From NCBI GenBank assembly GCA_014621425.1, contig JAANBB010000350.1:1-43966 (forward strand): a stretch of DNA of 43,966 nucleotides, given 5' to 3'. Under the pieces are notes generated by a model. That model worked only from the letters and a program-made list of their open reading frames with translations, was not told the origin of the DNA and ran no database searches. Shown here piece after piece: positions 10,250-23,612 of this stretch. How positions within the stretch are numbered: position 1 is the stretch's first letter; every line of letters begins with the position of its first letter. A program made the position numbers and the translations under genes. The DNA comes from Cylindrodendrum hubeiense (Eukaryota; Ascomycota; Sordariomycetes; Hypocreales; Nectriaceae).

Positions 10250-13200
10250 ACATTTCCCCAGTTCTGCACTGCCCATCTTAGGTTGTTAGCAATTTAAAAG
10301 AAGATATGCCTTATTGGTGATTGTGTGCTACTTAAATGCACTGAGATTTCGGAGGAGACTGGGCCGGTAACCAGAGTTATGGGGCCAAAAGCCGGTTACA
10401 ACGGCAACGATAGTGATGGTGGCACGAATGCACATATTTGATCGTGTGCAGCGGGACGCCGCTCACCGATTGCCAGTGGGTCCATTTCCGCGCGCTGGAC
10501 GAAGTAACTACTCCGGCCGGCCCCCGGTTTGATGATGCAGCGATTGGGCGAGAAGCTCGGCGGCGGTGCTCAACCTGGCTGGATTTGCCCTGGCTGGTGT
10601 CGAACGACATCGCAGCGTCCTCCCTCGGTCCAATGGCTGCGGCTACAAAGCTTGTATTGTTTAACCGTATTATAAACCAGCGCGCAATTGCGCTAGCGAG
10701 AGATGTCGACATCGCGGGATGCTCTTGGCCAGGGCTCGTGATCAAGTGTCCATGACACCACGCGCATCCGTCGAACGGGGGGACTCCCATCTCTAGCCTA
10801 TCACGCCTAGCACAACTTGAACTCGCAAAGCCGTGCAGCTTGGCATTGTAGACGACAAAACGCCCTGACTGACGCGATCGTTTTTGTGACACCCCGTACA
10901 CCCCGTGGGGGGGAGTACCTCGTTCTCGACGCAGCCGGCACTTCGGGCATTTCGGGCACTTCGCTTCGGGCCATCGGCAGGCAACTTTCGTCCAACAGAT
11001 TCCAAGTGCTCGTGTGGTGTGGGTGTCGCGATGGAGTCGGACTGTGACCGGGCCTTGGCCGGCGATGGCGTATTTTTCTTCGATATGATGTGTGCAGGAT
11101 TAGCTGCACATTTTCAGTGAGCCTTTCCCCTCTTTGGACTTTGGTCGCCACATCCCACGTTCTGGTGGTGTGGAGGTGCGCCTCGGCTACCGCTACTGCC
11201 TCAAGCCAATTGGCGGTACCGAACGGGTTGGCGATGGCTTCATCGTCGGGGTAACCCGTTCGATATGGAAGACGGGCCTTCGAGAAAGAAAAGGCCAGTC
11301 TCCAACTGACTGTCGTTTGCAGACCTGTGGACTAGACCGTTATTTGGCGGTGGCAGCCGTTGGGGGTTATCATTTGGTGGCTGCCACCCAAGTAATGTCT
11401 TGGGAGCGAGGTTGAGAGTCACCCACCGAGTGAGAAGAGGGAATAGGTGCCCACCTTTATGACCAAGATGCCGGCAACCCCATTACGGCATCCGGGTGGG
11501 CATTCCTGCACCCTCAGCTTCGAGTGGGCATTTTACGCACGAGGCATTTCCAATAGGTGTTCTGGTCTGGTTGGTGTTTCTCTTCTTGGAGTGCATCTGC
11601 ACCTTCGTCGCACTAGCTGACCAGGTCCACGAATGATACAACACTGTCCACATGCTTACACGCCCGTGAGACGCCGACGGACCGACCACCAACATTTGCA
11701 AGTCACCACGACGCGACGGCTCTCGCTCCCAAGAAGCCACTTCTCACTTGATGCCTTCATCCAATTTACGAATTGACGACTATCACTCGAGAAATTGGCA
11801 TTACATCACCTGTCCACGACTGCTCGTGCGCCGGGACCACCCAACGCGCGGCTCTAGAGCTCTAATCAGCCGAGTAAGCCCACAGCTTGCGTACCAAGTT
11901 TGGAACTTTGGATCAACGTCAGGCTGAATCCCCCTGGGAGGCTGGAACAGCCTGGCACAGTTTAATCTACGTCAAGCAACGTGGATCGACAGCGGGTGCG
12001 CCATCATAATCAAACGGCAAGCCATTGCTCACCTTGGTGAGGAGCCAATAAACGCCCATGGGTAACATCCCTCTCAAGGATGTTTCAGGAGCGTACGTAC
12101 TTGAGCACAGCCGCTTGGGTCGATGCTCGAATCGCAGGCCCGTTTGCGCATTGCTGAACGGGGAGTTTCTGATACACGTTGCGCGGCCGTGGTCAGACCA
12201 GTCGTGGAGGCCGGGGAGTTTGTGATCAATCAAGACCCAGCCGCCGACTTTGAGAAGATCTAACAAGGGATTACTAAGTGGCGGTGTTTTCAAGGTGGCC
12301 TGGCAGGGTAGAGCGTGCTATGGAACCGCTTGGCCCGGGGTCCGGACCCTCGGCCGACTGCCGCGCTCGGGGGGATTATCGCCCTTCGGCGGCTCACAAC
12401 GGGTCTCGCGAGTCGTAAGGCGTCATGACGACCGGAAGCGCGCAAAACTCGTCAATAAGCGCAGGACATATCCCATAAAGCAATGGCCAGCCTTCCGAGA
12501 TGGAAACTGCCTCTGGACCATTGTTTCAACTGTCAATGCAGCAGAGGCATGAGAGCACAGGTTGTCGAGCGCTCATGGCTCTTGAAGAGGATGCCACACG
12601 CCACATGCCGTTTGCAGTAACACATACGTACGAAGTCTCTCCCAAGTGGATGCCGGCGCAAGCCCCCTGAAGAAGGGAGGGGTGACCTCTTCTCCTCTTC
12701 GTCGCCACAGCACCCATGGGCCTGGCTCCAGTCCAGGGGACGGGACGCTCGTGGCTCGGGGAGTATGGCCCTGGTGGTAGCCACCTATTTCCGCGTAGGG
12801 CCCTGCCATGGTGACGAGGCGGGCGACGGCCCGTGTTGTAACTGGTGTACCTTGCGGAAGACCCATGCTGCGTCCAGCAACGAACCCCCCTACTAACGTC
12901 AATGAACCATCAACTCGCGGCGCGGCTGTCCACGTACGTAGCAGGTATCTTGTACTCCGTGCTGGGCGGCCCTGGATAATGTCCATTTCCTCCGCGGAGG
13001 CGGTTTCTCTCGCCCCCTCCGCGCTCTGGAGCACAGCGATGTTCCGAAGCACTTAGTCTAGCCCATGCTGCTAACGACACTCTTTCATTGGCTTCGAGGG
13101 CCGTCGGGCGGCATGTATAAGCCTCAAGTCCCGAGCACGTCATCGAGAGAACCCCATCTTTTTTTTATGTGACGGTGTGAGTGAGAGAGGGACGGAGCTA

Positions 13201-13430
13201 TGGGCCAAAGGTACCCATGCCATTTCGTCCGTCCACGCCCTGGCCTGGCGCTTCACCCCGCGGCGTCATGAGTGGCATGGCCTCGCCATGGCCACGCAAT
13301 TTTTTATTCCCTCCCCCTAGCAAGTGTCAGTTTTAAGCAGGGACCAGAGTAAAGTAGGGTGCCGGTAGTACATTCACGTCTCCGGAGTAGATGATAAATC
13401 AAGGGCCCCTCGCCGTTCTCTTGCTTTTCC
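10250..13430. other. Gene-free stretch upstream of ATP sulfurylase
   Basis: About 3.2 kb without a gene I can support. Open frames up to 174 codons (e.g. 10377-10901 minus, 12573-13052 minus) overlap others on the opposite strand, carry no motif I recognise and have no plausible start context. The region is mixed in GC and has no visible terminal repeats. The last kilobase presumably contains the ATP sulfurylase promoter. By eye I found no perfect ATGRYRYCAT (CYS3/MetR-type site); the nearest is an 11-bp variant, ATGAGTGGCAT, at about 13268. Confidence 0.35.
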
Positions 13431-15736
<2,306 letters not shown>

Positions 15737-16315
15737 AGGACTCGCGCAACAAGATGAAGTGCGGGGAAGATGACCCGACTCGAGTTCGAGTCGGCTTAAA
15801 CTGGGACACTTGCTTGATTGACGACCAAATCACGAGACGGCTAAGGCGGAACTCGTATTCTGCAACACAAGTGATGTATGGATTGGCGTTTTTGAAAGAA
15901 GGCGAAAAGAATTGGACAAATGATTGACGGATGGATATGTTGCATTCCACGGGATGAACCGGGTTTGTTCAACGGCAGTATTGCATGGGTAGAACAGCGG
16001 GTGTCTTTGCCGAGCCCGGATGAAAGACAAGGGCTTGTTAGAATTAAGACGAGAATAGAATCTCAATGGACTTACAGAAGAGTTATTCATGAACAAAGAC
16101 AGCGTGCCGAATCATGGTTGCAGTCGGCGTGCATGTCTCGGTGCATTGTGCAGAGTTGATCAACCAACGGCCGTCCACACCTCCAACATCGAGGCCAATG
16201 GTGATGTATGATGATCCGGCCCCCAGTGAGATGTTGGTGATGGGCGGGACGGCTCCGCATCAGCCCGCGCTTAACCTTGGACCCTCTGCCGAATGCCTAA
16301 ATTTACGGTGCCGGT

Positions 16316-16346
16316 CTTGCTGGCCTTGCTGGCCTTGCTGGTCTTG
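16316..16346. repeat. CTTGCTGGC-type 9-bp tandem repeat
   Basis: About three copies of a 9-bp unit, followed by a looser TTGCCTACTTGCCTGCTTG run to about 16395. It is a simple repeat in non-coding DNA. Confidence 0.7.
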
Positions 16347-17275
16347 CGTACCTTGTCTGCTTGTCTACCTGCATACTTGCCTACTTGCCTGCTTGTCTAC
16401 AGTCCGGATAGCCTGTGCCTGGACCCGACCGATTACGCTTGGGTTTTGGGAGCCGAAGTGACTCGCCCCGTGCATGCGTGCGTGACACTCGTAGAGGATC
16501 GAAGTGGGGAGAGTTGGGCATCCACCGCCAACGGCGGCATTGGGGAACCTTTGGAAGGCCGAAGACGACGGTAGATGGGCGAAGGGTTTGGCGGCATCGT
16601 GGTGACGGGGGCACCGCTGGTTCCTGGTCGCGCGAGGGATGCATTGCGTGGCATGCGCTGTGTCGGCAGAGTCAGCGTGTCTTGTGCGTTAAGGCTGCAA
16701 CTAACACCTGGGATCCATGTGAGGGCCCGTCGCTGGCCTGCTTGGTTATGAGGTGTAAGAAATAGGTCACGGCTGTCATGCTAATTGATGCCCGGTTGAT
16801 GAATCATTTCAGGGCATTGTCGGCGATGCCTAAGACATGATGAGACGGCTTTCGAGGAAGCGCACGGGGATATGCGTTGAGGAGCCCGGGACGAGCCCGG
16901 CCTGCTCTGAATCGATCCAGGATCGCGTCCCCATCCCATCGCACCCGATCCCATCCCATCCCGTCCCATCCATGCATGTGTTTCTTCACCCAGCTGGCGG
17001 TTAGCCGGACGGGTGGTTGGCTGGTTGGGCACGGAGCGCTCCAGCACCCTGTGGTCATACCACACCACCCTCCCCACTGGGAGAGCCCGACTCGTGCCAG
17101 GCGCGGCTCGTGGTTGGCCGCGCCCGCCGGTGGGACCCTGGCAGGCCCTGCGCCCCCCCTGTATTCGTGGCCCTGCGACAGCTGCACAGGCGGTTGATGG
17201 AGGACTCCACAGGGGACCTGCCCACTGCTCCAGCTCACGTAGTGCGCTGCGTTGTAACTTTGTGCTTGTGAGACT

Positions 17276-17330
17276 TGTGTGTGTGCGTGTGTGTGTGTGT
17301 CTCAAGGATGGATGGATGGATGGATGGATG
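17276..17330. repeat. GT dinucleotide run and (GGAT)6 microsatellite
   Basis: An imperfect GT run (17276-17300, one GC interruption) followed five bases later by six GGAT units (17306-17330). Adjacent microsatellites in a promoter region are candidate polymorphic markers. Confidence 0.85.
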
Positions 17331-17770
17331 CCATGGGATGATGGTGGGTGCATGGCCACCTCATGACGACAAATCTGAGCCCTGGTAGTTGCACATTCCG
17401 CACTCACAGTCTTTATCATCTTCGTCATCGTCTTCGCCAACCAGACAGCAATCCAATCTTTTATTCACCATCATCTCCTTCCCCCGTCTCCGTCTCCCGC
17501 CTCCCTCCGCAACTCGTCCGGCCCCACCGCCATCGGACCCCGTCACTTAACCGATTTCCATTTTTTATCGCCTGGCTGGGGAGCTAGGCGCCACAAAGTA
17601 GCCTGAACCGGAAGCCATTTTACTGGGGCCCTTCCGAATTCTAGGTGGTCCCCTGGTGCACTTAGTGCCTGAAGCCCGACCCGACCAGTGACCCAGCCTC
17701 GGAGACAGGCAGGAAGGCAGCAAGCTCAAGCCTCATCGGTCTGGACCTTCCTCTGGCAACTAACTATCCC

Positions 17771-17790
17771 CTCACCTCACCTCACCTCAC
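17771..17790. repeat. (CTCAC)4 pentanucleotide repeat
   Basis: Four perfect CTCAC units in the CT-rich leader about 170 bp before the ATG at 17958. Confidence 0.8.
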
Positions 17791-17957
17791 CTTTCATCCC
17801 AACTTCGCCTTCGCCTCAGCATCACTACTATTCTTTATTCTTCACCATCTCTACGAAACCCCTCACACACACTCTCTCGTTACTCCTGTCCAGTCGCCTC
17901 TGCCACCGATCGACAACGAACCGACTTCCACTTCATCCCCCCCCTCCATGGTCCACC

Positions 17958-20696
17958 ATGTCTTCCAAGGACCGTGAGGCCGAGGTCCCCGTCGATGACC
18001 GGCCGCGCGAAAAAACCCGACGCTCCAAGTCCGAACGAAAGGAACGCAAGGATCGAGATGGTGACGCAGACCGAGACCGAGATGGCGAGCGCCGCCGCCA
18101 CCGCTCTTCACGCTCCTCCAAGAGCAAGCTCAGCGAAGGCAGCGAAACATCGAGCCGTCGCCATCACCGCAAACGCGAGAAGGAACGAGATGGTCATCAC
18201 CGTCGTGAGCGGGCGGCCTCGACTAGCGACCTTACACAATCCGACATAACCAGGACTGCTTCCATGGCTGCCACATCCCTCCTCTCCTCACGCATCTCCT
18301 TCCCATACCCGAACCTCAGCAAGGCTCACAGCAAGGAGGTCATCCAAAGCCGCGACTCCCTCGTTGTGCCCCATCCTAACCCCTTTTTGACTCCTGATAC
18401 TACGGATGTCGGAATAGGCAGCAATAGCGGTGAGGACGTCACCCGAAAACCCTCCCCAGTCAACGGACAGTCAGACCGCCCACCTAGCCCGCCGGAGACC
18501 GATCTCGACGCCGATAAAAAGGGAGCCGAGGAGGTTGCGGACCCTAGTAGGGACACACCAAAGGCAGAGCCCGAGGCGACGGAGACTCCAAAAGTAGAGA
18601 CACCAGACGAGGAGCCTTTGAAAGAAGCCGCCCCTGTGGAGCCTGTGAAGGCAGAAACACCCAAAATAGATATTCCCAAGGACGAGGCGCTGGACCGACC
18701 AAAGTCAAGGACGTCGGCCCTCTCCCGATCCGCATCCCGCAACGAGGACCGCTCCAAAGTCAGTCGCAGATCTGTCTCGTCAAGCCAGGCGACCTACGTC
18801 AAGTCCCCCCGCGAAAAGCTCCTGTCCGACTCGAGAGCCTCCAGCAGCTCATCTCGCGTGAAGCGAACGTCGTCGACCCGAAGCCGAAGGAGGCTTGAGC
18901 CAGAGGAAGTCGAATCTTCGCCATCGAGTGTCCAGGGCTCATCGCCCAAGACGCCTACCCAGGCACCACAATTCCCTCCATCGAACCTCTACCCTGATAA
19001 CAAACCCGAGACCCCTTCAGTGGTTGATGTCGACGACGATTATTCGAACTTGCATTCAAAAACAGCAACGCCGGCGTCTGCATTCGCTGGGCTTCCACCA
19101 CCACCGCCTCCTCCTCCGCCCGTTCTTGATATTCAGGATGTTCCTCGAGTAGATTACTTGCTGCAGAACGGCGGCCTCTCGTATCCCGCACCTAAGAACT
19201 TCTTAGCAGTTCTGCCACGCCAGAACGGCACACGGCCATCTAACCCACCCCTGGCCGGAGCAGAAACTCTGTTCGCCCCATTCTTCAACCTCCTTGATCA
19301 GTATAATGCGGTTCTCGGCAAGCAGGGCTCCATTGCCGTGGCTACCGGTCATCGCTCAGTCGCGCGGAGACTCCTCGACCGGCTCGAGAACGTCTTCTCT
19401 CGCGACCTCCCCCCCAATGGCTGTTCTTGTGTCATGTGTGAGACGGCCCATGAAATCCACCGCGGCCTGACTTGGGGGGACGTTCTGGAGTGGGTCAGCG
19501 GCCGAATCGAAGTTCCTCAATGGCCCCCATTCGATCTCGCCGAGATTGGCACCAAGGCCGCCGAGATCTCTGCTGAGATTCCCGTGCGTCCTTCGTCTCC
19601 TATCAAGCTGGACCCCGATATTGCAGAGGAGTTTAGAGAACACTACCTCCGCCAAACGAAGAAGGTTCGGTCTGCTGTCGACAGATGGCTCTCGAATACT
19701 GGGGAAACACCAGTACCGCCCCCTCAGGATGTGGATGACGAGACATTGACATTTGCCGTCCTAACTAGCCTCGGCGCCGAGGACCGCCCATACTTCAATG
19801 CTCTTCTCAGTGGCTCAAGGGAGCTACGGCCAGGAAACCGTGCTCCCACGCCAGCTCACCGACCACGAAGCGACTTCCTCATCAAGACTGGTCTCTCGCT
19901 GCAGCGACTATACCGCTTACCACAGGTGCCCCGCGATGCTGAGTCCGTCATGTATCTCATCAAAAACCCTCACACTCATGATTTGCTCGTCACTTTGTCC
20001 AATATCAACAGTTCAGAATGGGAAATTTTGATCTCCGGTCGATTCGATGGCTTCCTCTGGTCAGGTGCCGACGATGATTACCCCACTGGTTTGGGTATGG
20101 AGTCAAGGGGAGCCACCCCGGCTAGCGGCTACTACCATACCCGGACTATGAGCCCAGCACCTCGAACACCCTCTGGATTCGGATCCAGAAACACAACGCC
20201 CTTCTCCGTATACTCACGGGGCACCACCCCCGCATCCTTCTTGAGCCTTCCATCCTCAGCAGGACCCGGCCGACAAGCTGTCTCAAACGACGAGGAGATG
20301 GAAATGGCAGCCATTGCGGAGATTGAGCGGGAGATTTACAAGGGCATGGAGCATCTGGAGGATGCCTTTGAAAAGCTTCACCTCAGGGCGGAGATAGTCC
20401 GAACGGCCCTCCGCCAGCGTGGTGCTGGCCTTATGCAAAACCTCCAAAACCGCCGCCGTATCGACGTTCTCCCTGGCCCCAGTTCGGGCAATTCGCAAGG
20501 CTCTGGCTACGAACGACCGGCTTGGGCAGTAGGTAGTGAATATGACCCCGGAAGTGACAGCGAGTGGGGATACGATGAAGGAGATATTATGCCAGATGAT
20601 TCGGCCAGCAACATCAGCAGCTCAAGGCACCGACGCCCCAAGAGAAGAACAGAGCGTCGGACTCCGGCACCCATCAACGAGGAAGACGAGGAATAG
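17958..20696 (+). CDS. Large conserved fungal protein with CxCxxC motif, function unknown
   Basis: Intronless, 912 aa from the ATG at 17958 (MSSKDREAEVPVDDRPREK). This start is preferred because the in-frame upstream codons are CT-rich leader. Residues ~1-75 are extremely charged (Arg/Lys/Asp/Glu/Ser with DRDRDGER-type repeats), suggesting a nuclear or RNA-associated protein. ~150-330 is acidic and Pro/Thr-rich, with repeated KAET-P/KVETP-like phrases. A poly-Pro run lies at ~380. A more ordered region (~395-700) contains NGCSCVMCETAHEIH (~486-500), a CxCxxC with following His residues that could bind zinc. A Glu-rich predicted coiled coil (EEMEMAAIAEIEREIYKGME) starts at ~778. The C-terminus is acidic then Arg-rich (RHRRPKRRTERR) and ends NEEDEE. 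I recognise it as a type of protein seen across Pezizomycotina but cannot assign a function. Confidence 0.8.
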   Translation: MSSKDREAEVPVDDRPREKTRRSKSERKERKDRDGDADRDRDGERRRHRSSRSSKSKLSEGSETSSRRHHRKREKERDGHHRRERAASTSDLTQSDITRTASMAATSLLSSRISFPYPNLSKAHSKEVIQSRDSLVVPHPNPFLTPDTTDVGIGSNSGEDVTRKPSPVNGQSDRPPSPPETDLDADKKGAEEVADPSRDTPKAEPEATETPKVETPDEEPLKEAAPVEPVKAETPKIDIPKDEALDRPKSRTSALSRSASRNEDRSKVSRRSVSSSQATYVKSPREKLLSDSRASSSSSRVKRTSSTRSRRRLEPEEVESSPSSVQGSSPKTPTQAPQFPPSNLYPDNKPETPSVVDVDDDYSNLHSKTATPASAFAGLPPPPPPPPPVLDIQDVPRVDYLLQNGGLSYPAPKNFLAVLPRQNGTRPSNPPLAGAETLFAPFFNLLDQYNAVLGKQGSIAVATGHRSVARRLLDRLENVFSRDLPPNGCSCVMCETAHEIHRGLTWGDVLEWVSGRIEVPQWPPFDLAEIGTKAAEISAEIPVRPSSPIKLDPDIAEEFREHYLRQTKKVRSAVDRWLSNTGETPVPPPQDVDDETLTFAVLTSLGAEDRPYFNALLSGSRELRPGNRAPTPAHRPRSDFLIKTGLSLQRLYRLPQVPRDAESVMYLIKNPHTHDLLVTLSNINSSEWEILISGRFDGFLWSGADDDYPTGLGMESRGATPASGYYHTRTMSPAPRTPSGFGSRNTTPFSVYSRGTTPASFLSLPSSAGPGRQAVSNDEEMEMAAIAEIEREIYKGMEHLEDAFEKLHLRAEIVRTALRQRGAGLMQNLQNRRRIDVLPGPSSGNSQGSGYERPAWAVGSEYDPGSDSEWGYDEGDIMPDDSASNISSSRHRRPKRRTERRTPAPINEEDEE

Positions 20697-21953
20697 CGTT
20701 GGACTTGCCACCAGACCGTAACAGCAGGTCTTGACGAAACGACGAAAGGGGAGACGAAATGGAAGTCAAAATCAGAATCTGACGGCCAAGGGTATCTTAT
20801 AAGGAAATACTTTTACGGAATCACAGCATAGAAATGTTTGGAGGAACCCATATTGCCCTGCTGGACGGAACTTTGTCGATGATAGCGATGTGTCGCTCAT
20901 GTTGGAAACATTTCGGAGTTTGAAGCAAACCGTGTCGGATACCACTCATGTACCTTTGATGTACTTGTTTTTAATTTTTCGAGTCACTTTTCTTCAGGGG
21001 GTTTCTTCGCTTTTGTGTTTGTCTACTCTTTCCGCCAGTCGCGGCTCCTCCTTGACCCGAGGGGTTTCTACGTTGCCTGCCCATTTTCGGGATCAGCTGA
21101 GCTGATGAAGCGGGCTTTCTTAAGAATAAGAAATTGGAAGAATTGAAAACGGCCACCAAGGTGTCCACATCGCAGATTTTGCGTGAATGGGAAGGGATTA
21201 TTTGTCCCATTTTCTTACGGATGTATGTGTGGCTGGAGGAAATTGTCGGTCTGGGACCTCTGCTGGATGCATACATGGATGGAGTTTGAGATCGAAGATA
21301 CCTATCGAATGGACAAGGGAGATGGATTATCTCAAGTGAATGAGTAAAACTTGCTGTCCTCGTACATTTGTTCCACTCGCTGTGAAGTTGTTACGTGGCT
21401 CAGAGACTCAGGGGTGGGGGGATTAATCCATCGACTGTGTATGAGCCCGATGTTTATATGTTCGTATATTACACTTGGGCTATCTGTAAACTCAGATCCC
21501 ACGCACTTGTTGTGATCCATTGATCCCTACCAATTCGATACAACAAGTCAACCGCATCAGATCCTATTTTGTTCCATCCAGTAGCAACCCATCTGATGCA
21601 GCGCAACGTCGCCTAAAACTCCGCACTATCTTCTAGATTTCTTCAACAGCCCGCCCTTTCTGTACTGGTTTACTTGTTCCCTTCTGTTTTATTCGCTATT
21701 TTCAATCCTGTCCACATGAGAAAGGGCAAACCCGCAAAAATTCCCTTTAGCTTCGTTGGCTCCCTCCTTGGTGTTGTCGTTGGTGTGCGATAAAAAACTC
21801 CGAGTTTCGTCGAGCGGCCGTATATTGAGATCTCGATTAAAATGGTTAAACGCAAAGTGGGCGACTAAACAGGCGTCTCATGTGAGAGCCGGTAGAGTCG
21901 TCGTCTATACATGGGAATGATTTGGTAGCTAAGAGGTTCTTGGAGAGAATCAC
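20697..21953. other. Convergent intergenic region
   Basis: Lies between the 3' ends of the unknown-function gene (+) and the Gdt1-like gene (-). AT-rich with no convincing frame; it presumably contains both 3' UTRs. Nothing else is seen. Confidence 0.5.
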
Positions 21954-23612
21954 TTAGAGGTACATCGCCTCGAGGAGGTAGATGACACCGAAGAGGAGGA
22001 ATGAGGCGGCACCGCCGACAGTGACTGCAACGAGTTAGCTATGGAATAACGGTTTGTTCAGATCGAGAGCTACTTACCAACTTTGAGACTGACACGGCCG
22101 GCAATGGCTCGGCCACCAATGACAGCGATGCTGGTGCAGAGCAGATGTCCAACCGTGGCACCGAGAGTCACCCACCAGTAATCCTGACCGGCGGCCATAG
22201 CGACAGTGGCGATCTGGCTTCTGTCACCCCATTCACCCAAGAAAGTCATGACGAAGGTCTGGACCCAGGCAGGGCTCAGCAGCAGCGACAGCAGGTTGTT
22301 TGTACCCTGAAGTAGGCGCGAAAGGGGGTTAGAGCCATCAGGACCACCGCGAACAGGGGACTGCGAGGGGGATCGAGGAGGAGAAGCCAATCGGTTGTTA
22401 GTCCGTGATCTCCTGCCGTTCAGACCCATCTCGAGGGTGTAGGCGTCAACAGAGTCACCTCGCTTCCGTCCCATCTCCTTCTCCTTCTCTGCGAGCTCCT
22501 GCTCAACTTCGTGCATCTCAGCCGAGACACCTTCGTTAGGGTCCATCTGGAGTCCCTCGCGCATCAACTTGGCACCGAAGACGAAAAACAGCATGGCGGC
22601 GAGGAAGCTGGTCAGACGTTTGGGAATGAGAACCGGGACGGCGTGACCCATGATGGCTGAGAGGATAGTCATGACGACCAGAGCACCACCAGCAGCAGTG
22701 AAGACAACCATCCGGTCGTGCTTCATAGCCATGAGAGCAGCGACCAGGAAGGTCTTGTCTCCAATCTCAGAGAATATGATCATGGTGAAGGAGAGGATGA
22801 AGGAGTGGAAGGGTTGGATGATGCCCTCTTCGTCCTCGTGGCCAACTGCCTTGCCCGCGGATGAGCCTCCCTTGTTCAAGTCGAGATGGTTCTTGTTGGC
22901 GGAATCGGGGATTGGGGGCGACTGCTCGTTAGGTCTGTCGGGGAGGTCATTTGGTTTCTGTCAAGGTGTCAGCAATTGCCATGCTAGGATCGTGTCAAAT
23001 GGGTGTGCTCCATACATCCAAACCAGTGAAGCCCGTGTCATCCTCCTTGTCGGCGGCGGCCTTGGGGATGTCCGTGTCGGTGAGTTCCTTAGAGGCTCGG
23101 ATCTTCTCCTCCTCGGTGTGTGGCATAGTGGGTGCTTCCTTTGGCGGCGGGGGTTGAGCGACAGCCTTCTCGCCGGTACGGACCTCTTCGGCCTTCTTGG
23201 CCTTGGCCTTCTCAGTTACGCCGCCCTCGAGCCCAGTTGTACCCTCCTGGGCGTGGTCGCGGTTCTTGTCAAACATGACACCGTCGTTGGTCTCGGGGAT
23301 CTTCTTGCCGTCAACGACAGTCAGGTCGGCGGGTCGGCCCTGGAGGGGAGGGAGAGTCTTCTCGTCCGTGTCGGCCGTCCGCTTCACGCCGTCGGTATCG
23401 ACAAAGGGGCCGAGATGGGGTTTTCCGTCCTTGCCATCAACAGGCGCGTCCTTGGTGGGAACACCATGTCGCTTGGCGCCGGCAACAATGGGGTCGATGC
23501 TGTCGGGAACCGCAAGGACGGGAGCCGGGTCCGGTAGGTGGCCGGCGAGGGCATTGGTGAGAACGGGGAGGAGGAGGAGGAGCAGCGACGACTGCTTGGA
23601 TTGGAACTTCAT
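21954..23612 (-). CDS. Gdt1-family (UPF0016) Ca2+/Mn2+:H+ exchanger
   Basis: Homologue of yeast Gdt1 and human TMEM165, Golgi transporters that import Mn2+/Ca2+ and support glycosylation. Three exons: 23612-23016, 22957-22078, 22024-21954; 515 aa. The introns (58 and 53 bp) have GTATGG and GTAAGT donors and keep frame. A signal peptide (KQSSLLLLLLPVLTNALAG) is followed by a hydrophilic, charged ~200-residue lumenal extension with many Lys/Glu/Asp-Gly phrases, absent from the ~280-residue yeast protein. The two family signature motifs are both present: SEIGDKTFLVAALMA (~262-276) and GEWGDRSQIATVAMA (~437-451). They lie in the two inverted three-TM repeats. These are separated by a Glu/Lys- and Ser/Pro-rich cytosolic loop (~310-400). 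The short last exon supplies the final membrane helix, GGAASFLLFGVIYLLEAMYL. The start is supported by the signal peptide. Confidence 0.93.

Larger units (their letters stand above)
15737..17957. other. Intergenic region and leader of the next gene
   Basis: Contains the ATP sulfurylase 3' UTR (from 15737) and the long promoter/leader of the gene starting at 17958. No gene is supported. It is rich in simple repeats: CTTGCTGGC-type (16316-16346), ATCCC-type (~16930-16975), GT (17276-17300), GGAT (17306-17330) and CTCAC (17771-17790). The frame opening at 17688 is contiguous with the gene but its first 90 codons are Ser/Pro/Leu low complexity from CT-rich leader DNA. Confidence 0.45.

Noticed and set aside
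10377..10901. Open frame of 174 codons on the minus strand, with a 105-codon plus-strand frame opposite (10438-10755)
   Set aside because: Both strands are open over the same DNA, which fits a base-composition effect. No motif, no start context and no plausible splice partners were found for either.
12573..13052. Minus-strand frame of 159 codons upstream of ATP sulfurylase
   Set aside because: Low similarity to any family I know, Arg/Gly/Pro-biased, and overlapping frames on the plus strand; more likely promoter-region DNA.
13260..13290. ATGAGTGGCAT as a CYS3-type sulfur-regulatory site
   Set aside because: One base too long for the ATGRYRYCAT palindrome; no perfect site was seen by eye, so no regulatory site is called.
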